Source: Bodo saltans
Taxonomy: Eukaryota > Euglenozoa > Kinetoplastea > Eubodonida > Bodonidae
Direction: 5' to 3'
NCBI GenBank assembly: GCA_001460835.1
Contig: CYKH01001666.1
Coordinates: 1-21,555, forward strand
DNA: 21,555 bases
In this document: piece after piece, positions 15,149-21,555 of the stretch
Layout: each line of letters opens with the position of its first letter
How positions within the stretch are numbered: position 1 is the first letter of the stretch
Notes under the pieces: model-generated
Told to the model about the DNA's origin: nothing
What the model saw: only the letters and a program-made list of their open reading frames with translations
Database searches by the model: none
Translations under genes and position numbers: made by a program

Positions 15149-17050
15149 ATGGCACTTTGGAGGTCACTGCTTCTTGTAGTGGCAATGATAGCCATAGCCA
15201 CAAGGCCCCTCGTAGAGGCAAGTCTCACCGCGGAAGACTTCCGTGCAGAAGTGCATCGTGTCGACCCTTCTATCTTTCCTTTGCAAAGGCCCTTATCTCC
15301 ATTCTCGACAGAAACACATACAATGGACGTGTCGAACGTCGTACAGCGTTTTTTCAATGCGGCAGGGCTAGCGTTGCTAAACAGTTGCTGTCGAGATTGG
15401 ATGCACAGTTACGACGGTGCCGCCTCAAGCGTGTCGGCTCAGTACGAAGAGATGATATTCGATGCTTGCAAGATGCTTCCTGATGAACATGACCTTGGAG
15501 CAGCGCTCTCATTGCTCCAGTTACGCCGTGCAACTGCGCAGGCGACAACTGATGGTGAACAGGATCCACCGTACTTTGGGTTCATCCCAAAATTTCTTGG
15601 ACGCATTGTTGCACCTGCCACGGCCGTGTTAGAAATCACACCATGCAACACGACGATGTCTGTGCAACCATTGTTGAACGCTACGACCGGTGTCATCACA
15701 ATCCGTGTCGATGCGTTCCGCGCTACCAATTCTTCGTCCATAATCTGTGTCGACAACATGTGGTTTTCTGTTGGTGCAAAGACCTCCTCGTTGCGCATTG
15801 AGGGCACTGGGTCGTATGTGGCGTCACTCGCGGTGGATATGACATCAGAGTCTATCGCATGGGATGCCTCGACCAATGGTGTCCGTGTGTATCGATTTGC
15901 ACACAGCGATCCTTGGGTTGGTCTCGTGCAGATTGTGGACACGCTGCTCCTGTTCTTACCCCAGCTCACTGGCCACACAGACCCAGTGAGCGCCCTTTCA
16001 AACGTGAATTTTATCAGCAACTACTCGTTGATGACTCCGTACCCCATCCCTCGCCCATTTCCATACGTTGTCAACGTGAGCACCACCTCTGACATCCACG
16101 ACGGGGATTTATTCGCCAAGATGGACTTGGATGGCATTGGGCCCATCGAGGCGTTCGCGCAGGGAACCACGAGTGGACACACGGCATTCGCGTTGCGTAA
16201 CACGACGACTGGGGAGTTGTTTGTTTGCGAGTCGGTGGCACAGGGCATCATCTGCACATTGTACGACGTTTGGATTCAACAAAAGCAATCGTTTGGTTCC
16301 AATATTGTGCTCGTGCCTCTCGACCCCAGCCTGCGTGCTGTCTTCAACAACAGTGCCGCATGGGAGCACGTCAACAAGTTCCTCGGAAATCAGTACGGAT
16401 ATTTCAATTTTTTCTTCGGATGGGTAGATACCGAAGAAAAGAACTTCCCATGCTTTCCGTGGGAGTGGAAGCGGTGCCTATCGTCAGAGTTGGTGGAATT
16501 TGTGATGCTATTCCTTGATGCCAGTGTGCCGGAGGTCGCTAGCACATTTTTTGGACAAGCACTTAACCACCGAGCACAAACGGGAGTGCTCGACATGCCG
16601 ATTTCAGATGTCATCTATGCCGCGTCAAAACATCTTGCCATGTCATTCAAACGTCTGATGACAGTCCCTGAGGACGATGCGTGGCTCTATAACTCAACTA
16701 AGCGTGGGGTACCTGGTCGACAGTTGCTGCCCTCGGAGGTGTGCAGTAGTTTTGCGTGCAGCACCCTTCGTGCAGCAGGTGTCTTCGATGCATCGATTCA
16801 TTCGAACATCACCTGCACTGAGATTGATGTGTACGACATGTTTAGCATGAGCATATTCGACACCACACGTATGGGAGACGGGAGACCTACAGCATGCCTT
16901 GCCGCAGACCCCCACAACAACCTATGCCAACTGAGTGGGGGTTGGACTTTCCACTTAGTCGAAGATATGAACACACGCCCTGTGACGCCACAGATGTCAC
17001 TTCACTGCGCAAGTCGCAATCCTGTTCCATACGACCGGGAGGGATGCTAA
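15149..17050 (+). CDS. Secreted/lysosomal protein, candidate permuted NlpC/P60 (YiiX-like) papain-fold hydrolase
   Basis: The protein has 633 residues. It begins MALWRSLLLVVAMIAIA, a typical signal peptide with likely cleavage near residue 24. At least eight N-x-S/T sequons and many cysteines fit secretion or a lysosomal lumen. Residues 315-350 hold HDGDLF (GD at 319-320), then SGHTAFAL with H344, then GELFVCES. Residue C532 sits in SEVCSSFACSTLRAAG. This order, Gly-Asp, then His on a strand, then Cys at a helix start, is that of circularly permuted NlpC/P60 proteins such as YiiX/YebB, which are predicted thiol amidases or lipid-acting enzymes. The His-to-Cys distance (188) is longer than in the bacterial proteins and includes YGYFNFFFGW. 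The N-terminal 300 residues are unassigned. The fold call is motif-based inference. Confidence 0.85.
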   Translation: MALWRSLLLVVAMIAIATRPLVEASLTAEDFRAEVHRVDPSIFPLQRPLSPFSTETHTMDVSNVVQRFFNAAGLALLNSCCRDWMHSYDGAASSVSAQYEEMIFDACKMLPDEHDLGAALSLLQLRRATAQATTDGEQDPPYFGFIPKFLGRIVAPATAVLEITPCNTTMSVQPLLNATTGVITIRVDAFRATNSSSIICVDNMWFSVGAKTSSLRIEGTGSYVASLAVDMTSESIAWDASTNGVRVYRFAHSDPWVGLVQIVDTLLLFLPQLTGHTDPVSALSNVNFISNYSLMTPYPIPRPFPYVVNVSTTSDIHDGDLFAKMDLDGIGPIEAFAQGTTSGHTAFALRNTTTGELFVCESVAQGIICTLYDVWIQQKQSFGSNIVLVPLDPSLRAVFNNSAAWEHVNKFLGNQYGYFNFFFGWVDTEEKNFPCFPWEWKRCLSSELVEFVMLFLDASVPEVASTFFGQALNHRAQTGVLDMPISDVIYAASKHLAMSFKRLMTVPEDDAWLYNSTKRGVPGRQLLPSEVCSSFACSTLRAAGVFDASIHSNITCTEIDVYDMFSMSIFDTTRMGDGRPTACLAADPHNNLCQLSGGWTFHLVEDMNTRPVTPQMSLHCASRNPVPYDREGC

Positions 17051-17145
17051 GCTGATTCTTCTTCTGTGCCTTTGACACATCGCGAACTTGTTTCTTTTTG
17101 TGTGTATGTACGAATCGCTCCAGCATATTTTCAGTCAAACGTAAT

Positions 17146-17164
17146 CGTTTTTTGTTTTCAAAAG
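17146..17164 (+). promoter_or_regulatory. Candidate trans-splice acceptor for the glycine-zipper gene
   Basis: A T-rich tract leads to AG at 17163-17164, 61 bases before the ATG at 17226. Other tract/AG pairs nearby (TTTTCAG near 17133) are possible alternatives. Confidence 0.4.
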
Positions 17165-17225
17165 TAGACTTCTGCCAAATCATTCTTTCATTGCTCCTCG
17201 ATCGAATTAACGAGGGAAAGGAGAC

Positions 17226-18185
17226 ATGAGTGGTCATGAAGTAAATAAGGAGCCCTCACACGCCCCCCATGGGGACGATGTGGGTGTCCTGCAAAGCTTG
17301 AAAGTCGTTGGCATTCGCCTGGGAGGCAATGCGGCGCAATCACTCGCAACAGGCGCAGCAAGCTCAACAATGGCCAAGCAAATTCTACTGACGCCATGCT
17401 TCGCAGAGTCACGTGTGGCGGTATCGACCGTGCTCGCTGCCAAGGCTCAGCTCCAGGCATGTGCGACAGTGGTTCTCAAGATTCCACTGCGAGGTGAAAC
17501 AATGGAACGCCTCGAGACGTTGGTTCGCACGTACATCGCTCAGCACCCCGACGTCGTCGAGAAGCTTGCTGCAATGCCAGCAGCTGAACAAGTTCTTGTG
17601 GCGGGAGTAGAAGGCAATATTGTGTCCGCCATTGCGTCTCTGGCGGTGCAGCAAGTATTCTTGTCGTGCCTGTGGCTTCGCAGTGGTGGCGATACCGAAG
17701 AGTTGAAGCAGGCGTCCATTGCAGCAACTGCTGGTGCGGCCGGAAGTTTGACGGGCAGCATCGTTGGTGCTGCGGTTGGCACGCTGCTGATCCCTGGCGT
17801 GGGCACCTCGGTTGGGAGCCTCCTCGGAGGCCTTGTCGGAGGACAGGCGATTGCCTACGCCATTCCCATTCCATTGAGCGCAAGTGAAGAGCGTGAAAAG
17901 ATGGCCAATGAGCAGTGGAATCCGAGCAGAGAACTCGTGATACGTGAAGTAGACAACGACCAAGAATGGCTCGAGATTAGTGATGCCACAACGTCAGTGA
18001 GATTTCAACAGTTTGACAACCTGAGTGATGTGTTCGTCTCAACGACCAATGCATCGGTGAAACCAACAATGAGTGATGATGATGCCACCGGTGTGCCAGT
18101 TGTGAGTTCCCCCACATTTGTAGTGCCTTCTTCAAATAAAGATGTGGGCGATGACGAACTTATACTTGTGCTTGGCAACCGATGA
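17226..18185 (+). CDS. Unknown glycine-zipper, probably membrane-associated protein
   Basis: This gene encodes a 319-residue protein of unknown family. Residues 20-160 are Ala/Val-rich and probably helical, including VLQSLKVVGIRLGG, TMERLETLVRTYI and NIVSAIASLAVQQVFLSCLW. Residues 165-213 are a hydrophobic Gly/Ala-rich segment with repeated G-x3-G spacing (GSIVGAAVGTLLIPGVG and SLLGGLVGGQA), a glycine-zipper pattern that packs helices in membranes and can form hairpins or oligomers. A charged, acidic tail follows (about 220-319), ending DDELILVLGNR. There is no signal peptide. A membrane-remodelling or pore-like role is conceivable, but nothing here is diagnostic. The start is the only reasonable ATG after the acceptor. 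Confidence 0.85.
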   Translation: MSGHEVNKEPSHAPHGDDVGVLQSLKVVGIRLGGNAAQSLATGAASSTMAKQILLTPCFAESRVAVSTVLAAKAQLQACATVVLKIPLRGETMERLETLVRTYIAQHPDVVEKLAAMPAAEQVLVAGVEGNIVSAIASLAVQQVFLSCLWLRSGGDTEELKQASIAATAGAAGSLTGSIVGAAVGTLLIPGVGTSVGSLLGGLVGGQAIAYAIPIPLSASEEREKMANEQWNPSRELVIREVDNDQEWLEISDATTSVRFQQFDNLSDVFVSTTNASVKPTMSDDDATGVPVVSSPTFVVPSSNKDVGDDELILVLGNR

Positions 18186-18232
18186 TCCATCTACAGGGAC
18201 GGGTAGATAGTTGAAAAGGGCCTTGCTGTGGA

Positions 18233-18255
18233 TTTTTTTTTTTTTTTTGCAACAG
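18233..18255 (+). promoter_or_regulatory. Acceptor-like signal: sixteen T, then GCAACAG
   Basis: This is an uninterrupted run of sixteen T with AG seven bases later. It lies about 365 bases before the next long gene, which has its own acceptor at 18529-18530. Confidence 0.5.
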
Positions 18256-18266
18256 AACGCGAACAA

Positions 18267-18485
18267 ATGAGATGTCGAGGTTTCGTTGCCTGTGCAAAGG
18301 AAATGGAGGAGAGGTCAAAGCGGTGGTTGAGAAGCATATGTACAAATGCCAAAACCGGTGCGATGGATCTTTGTGTTGTTGTGTACGTTTTTACTTTGTT
18401 TGCGCCCCTTCGATTTTGTTCACACTCTTCAACCTCAATTTCAACTTCAATTTCAGATAAATACCTTTTTATTGAATGCGCTTGA
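18267..18485 (+). CDS. Possible 72-residue small protein
   Basis: The first ATG after the 16-T acceptor-like signal opens a 72-codon frame. The peptide starts MRCRGFVACAKEMEERSKR, has a hydrophobic stretch (CVVVYVFTLFAPL) that could be one membrane span, and then a Ser/Thr repeat encoded by a TCAAYTTCAA-like sequence. I recognise no family. A second frame from ATG 18272 (62 codons) overlaps it almost completely, so openness alone is weak evidence. Confidence 0.25.
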   Translation: MRCRGFVACAKEMEERSKRWLRSICTNAKTGAMDLCVVVYVFTLFAPLRFCSHSSTSISTSISDKYLFIECA

Positions 18486-18499
18486 TGTCCTGGATTTCT

Positions 18500-18530
18500 G
18501 TTGTCCCTCGTGTATTGTCTCATGTCTTAG
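18500..18530 (+). promoter_or_regulatory. Candidate trans-splice acceptor for the coiled-coil gene
   Basis: A T/C-rich stretch ends TGTCTTAG with AG at 18529-18530, 90 bases before the ATG at 18621; no ATG intervenes. Confidence 0.5.
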
Positions 18531-18620
18531 AATTTCATAGACTCTCTTGAAAATAGGTAAATTAATTGTATCGAATCACAATCACGCGACAACTTCAATT
18601 CAACAAGATTCTTGTATCTA

Positions 18621-21555
18621 ATGAGTAACAGCCCAGCACCAAAACCACCTGCAGGTTCGAGGGAATCACATGTGGTTGTCAGCTCGTATCAACAGCTCAA
18701 GGAAGTCACCACTGCATCATCGTCCCATAGATCGACCCCTCAAACATCGGACCCACCCGCGTGGGCGATGCCAGTCGTCCGTCAAGTGTTGTCACCCGCA
18801 ACCCATTTGCTCCCTCATCGCACCTCAGGAGAGGGCCCTTCGCCTGATAGGACTGAGAACTCCAGGATATCGATGCTGGAAAGAGAGCTAGAGTCCAGGC
18901 GTGCTGCCATGAGCCGCATGGAGTCTGAGAACTTGTCGCTTCTGCGAGATATTACCAACTGGAAGCTCTCTGAGGAGGAACGTGCGAAGCGCCTGCACGA
19001 ACAACATCGTGAGGAGACGGAAGGACTCCGCGATAAGCTCAAATTACTTGCATCGGAGTTTCAAAAGCAACAACCAGAGTCGGGAAGCGCGTCGTCGTCG
19101 TCTCAAGATAGACACGCGCTCATTCTCTTGCAACAAAAGATTGATATGCGCGACGCTGAAGTGGCGTCTTTAACTCAGAAGTTGATTGTGCTGGAGCAAC
19201 AACGCATCCTTCAGCAAAATGCCCCATTGCATAAGAACACGGAAGGGTTACTTGGCCGCATTGAAGGCCTTGAGCAACTTCAAAAACAGAAAGACGAGGA
19301 GCTCAATGCTGCTGACAACACCATTCATGACCTTCGAAGGCAGTTGCAGGAGAAATCTGTAGACATATCGAGAATCAAACGCGACATTGCGGGCAAAGAG
19401 TCCATCATCGCAGACCTTCGTGAAGAACTTGAGTCCCTCAAACGGACCTCCGACGGTGCACGGCGCCAAATCGACGAGCTTCACATTCGAGTGAGAGTAT
19501 TAACAGAGGAGGTCACGCTGAAAGAGACGCAATCACTTGAACACCAACTAGGCAGCAGAGGAGATCTCGATAAGCTGATGGAAGGATCCAAAGCGCAGGC
19601 CAAGGAACTGGAGCAAACAAAACAGCTCCTCCTCAAGGCGGATGCGGCGTCTCAAAAGTGGAGGCAAGAGGCGGATGCTGCTCGAGCAGAGCTGGCCGTA
19701 TTAGAGTCAGCCGCATCAACGCTCAAGGCCCAATCGCAGCACCACTCGGTGGACACAGAAGAGCTTCACACTACAATCGATGACTTGCGTATTGCTCTCG
19801 CCGACACGCAAACTCGATTGCGTGTATGTCTGGATGAGGCCGAGCAGAGCAAATCGGCAGCAGAGGCTGCTCGAGGGTCACTTGAGGTTCACCTTGACGA
19901 GAATGTTCGTAAAATTGAGTCATTGACGATCGCTCTCCGAACGGTAGAGGAACACGCTGAGGCGTTGAAGGCAACAAATGCAAGAGTTCAACGTGAACTG
20001 CAATTGGAGCGTGATCACTCCCTCGGCCTCCAGCAACGGCTCGACGACGGAGCCACCAAGATTGCTGAACAGAGAAGTCTTCTTACGGAAATTGATGAAC
20101 TCGCATTTGACATTAATAAGAAGCAACAACTGATCGCACACCATCATGAGCAGCACCAAGACACTATCAGAAAGATTGCGAGCCTTGAACGGGAACTTGA
20201 GCGTGTCCAAACAGTTCACGCTGCCACTCTGCACGAGAAAGATGCGTTGGAGAAGCAGATCACGGAGCAATCCTCCGAGATTCAACATTGGTACGAACGT
20301 GCAGAAATGTGTGAAGTTCTCGAAAAAAGAATAATTCAGTCGGACGCAGATGTGCGAGGAAAACACGAGGAACTTCAAGTACTTACTGTTGCCTACGAGG
20401 AGCTGCGCCACCACTGCAGCTCATTGCAAAGCCAAGTAGATCAAATTGTTCACCTCGAGGATGCCATGCGTCGCCTTGCGCATGAGAAGCAGGACGCCTT
20501 TCAGCAGTTCGAGCATGCACAGGTAACGTTGCTGAGTGAGCGAGAAGCACTTGCTCGCTTATCGTCGTCGCACGAGATTGTCCTCAAGCAACTGAGGTCC
20601 GCAGAGGACGAGCGAGCACTCCACTCCGCGGAGCTCTCGACCGCACGCGGCCTTGCTGCGAAACTGAACGAGGCTAGTCGTCAACTCGAACAGCGTGACG
20701 CTGACATCGAAACGGTGCGTGTGGAAGTTCATCGTGTAGAGATCACGAATCAAACGTTGCAGCACGAGAAATTGGAGTTAGGAAAGCAACTGCAAGGATC
20801 AGAACTTGCGCAAGCGGAACTCAGGAATGAAATCAGGAGGCTGCAAGTGCAGCTTTCAGACACGCAAACCAATCTTGGCCGCATTGAAGTTCGTGATGCC
20901 GACTACCGAAAGCGCAACGAGAAACTCCTGGAGCAATTCGAGGCGACAGAGAATCACAAAGTTGAGCTTCTTCTGAAAGTCCAAGACACCGAGGACGCAC
21001 TTACAAAGCTGAGAACGCAACTCGAAGAAACGAGCCGCCGCGTCGCTGAGCTTCAAAGTCGCGTTGCTGCAACTCAAGAAGAGAAGAATAGCATTGAATC
21101 CCAGCTCCATGAGGCGCGTGGGCTGCTGCAGTCAACATCTGTTCGGTTTGCGGCTGCTGAGGAACAAGCTGCACTTCTGGAGCAGAGGGTATCACATCAA
21201 GGATCGTTAGAGGCAAAGATCAAAGCTCAGTTCACGATTATTGAGAGTAAAACAAAAGAAGTGGATACCCTTCAACGGGATTGCAATGAATTGAGAGACA
21301 AAGCGGCAACGGCAGACGCATCCATCGCTGTGCGACGCACACTTGAAGAAACCCTTGAACGATCCCGTCGCTCTTTCGAACAATCTGACAGTGAACGCCT
21401 TCGACTTGCGAGCCTCAACGAGACGTTAGAGCGGCGCGTTTCAACTCTGGAGGGCGACGTTGGCGGAAGGGAGCGGGAGGCACGCAGGTTGCAGGACACC
21501 ATTGCTCACGAGCGGTCTCGCTACGATGCACTGATGGAGGAGCTTCAAGTGCTCG
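18621..21555 (+). CDS. Very long coiled-coil protein, 3' end beyond the window
   Basis: One frame stays open from ATG 18621 to the window edge, giving at least 978 residues with no stop. I read the frame codon by codon. Residues 1-75 are Ser/Pro/Thr-rich and probably disordered. From about residue 76 (RTENSRISMLERELESRR) to the edge the protein is almost unbroken heptad-type sequence rich in Glu, Gln, Lys, Arg, Leu and Ala, with few prolines or glycines: a long coiled coil. One short Ser-rich break occurs near residues 154-162. Similar proteins in kinetoplastids are structural parts of the flagellum, basal body, flagellum attachment zone or Golgi, but sequence of this type does not identify which. 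Neither a motor domain nor a membrane anchor is visible in this part. Confidence 0.9.
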   Translation, partial: MSNSPAPKPPAGSRESHVVVSSYQQLKEVTTASSSHRSTPQTSDPPAWAMPVVRQVLSPATHLLPHRTSGEGPSPDRTENSRISMLERELESRRAAMSRMESENLSLLRDITNWKLSEEERAKRLHEQHREETEGLRDKLKLLASEFQKQQPESGSASSSSQDRHALILLQQKIDMRDAEVASLTQKLIVLEQQRILQQNAPLHKNTEGLLGRIEGLEQLQKQKDEELNAADNTIHDLRRQLQEKSVDISRIKRDIAGKESIIADLREELESLKRTSDGARRQIDELHIRVRVLTEEVTLKETQSLEHQLGSRGDLDKLMEGSKAQAKELEQTKQLLLKADAASQKWRQEADAARAELAVLESAASTLKAQSQHHSVDTEELHTTIDDLRIALADTQTRLRVCLDEAEQSKSAAEAARGSLEVHLDENVRKIESLTIALRTVEEHAEALKATNARVQRELQLERDHSLGLQQRLDDGATKIAEQRSLLTEIDELAFDINKKQQLIAHHHEQHQDTIRKIASLERELERVQTVHAATLHEKDALEKQITEQSSEIQHWYERAEMCEVLEKRIIQSDADVRGKHEELQVLTVAYEELRHHCSSLQSQVDQIVHLEDAMRRLAHEKQDAFQQFEHAQVTLLSEREALARLSSSHEIVLKQLRSAEDERALHSAELSTARGLAAKLNEASRQLEQRDADIETVRVEVHRVEITNQTLQHEKLELGKQLQGSELAQAELRNEIRRLQVQLSDTQTNLGRIEVRDADYRKRNEKLLEQFEATENHKVELLLKVQDTEDALTKLRTQLEETSRRVAELQSRVAATQEEKNSIESQLHEARGLLQSTSVRFAAAEEQAALLEQRVSHQGSLEAKIKAQFTIIESKTKEVDTLQRDCNELRDKAATADASIAVRRTLEETLERSRRSFEQSDSERLRLASLNETLERRVSTLEGDVGGREREARRLQDTIAHERSRYDALMEELQVL

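Larger units (their letters stand above)
18186..18620 (+). other. Gap with two acceptor signals and a possible small gene
   Basis: This 435-base gap contains a 16-T tract with AG at 18254-18255, a 72-codon frame directly behind it (18267-18485), a TCAAYTTCAA-like short repeat near 18427-18456, and a second pyrimidine tract with AG at 18529-18530 that fits the coiled-coil gene. Confidence 0.5.

Overview
This window looks like part of the nuclear genome of a kinetoplastid flagellate. A free-living bodonid (Bodo-like) is my best guess, inferred from the divergence of the proteins rather than from a marker gene. All ten long reading frames lie on the + strand. None needs a cis-intron, and the gaps between them are short. 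Most starts follow a pyrimidine-rich tract and the next AG, as expected of a polycistronic unit processed by spliced-leader trans-splicing and polyadenylation. The cofilin is of the kinetoplastid type. I see no tRNA, rRNA, CRISPR array or transposon.

Layout, left to right: an unassigned stretch (1-314); an ERI1-like DEDDh 3'-5' exonuclease whose frame is broken by a 218-bp tandem duplication (315-1927); an unknown basic protein with a U1/C2H2-like zinc-binding pattern (2106-3767); an unknown 290-residue protein whose true start is 3931 and whose C terminus may continue in another frame; ADF/cofilin (5110-5529); a gap holding two possible mini-genes; a large F-box protein whose TPR half resembles plant ETO1/EOL proteins (6172-9480); a long gap; a multi-pass membrane protein, possibly mitochondrial (10046-11119); an unknown basic protein (11705-12538); an ankyrin-repeat protein with an N-myristoylation-type start (12771-14882); a secreted or lysosomal protein with the motif order of permuted NlpC/P60 (YiiX-like) papain-fold enzymes (15149-17050); a glycine-zipper protein (17226-18185); a gap with one possible small gene; and a very long coiled-coil protein running off the right edge (18621-21555).

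The genes do not form one pathway. Co-orientation here reflects co-transcription, which in kinetoplastids carries little functional information. I found no coherent new multi-gene system. The most notable single items are the F-box/ETO1-like fusion, the secreted YiiX-like candidate, the frame-breaking duplication in the exonuclease gene, and several small ORFs placed behind their own apparent splice acceptors. Family assignments come from reading motifs by eye; no database search was run.
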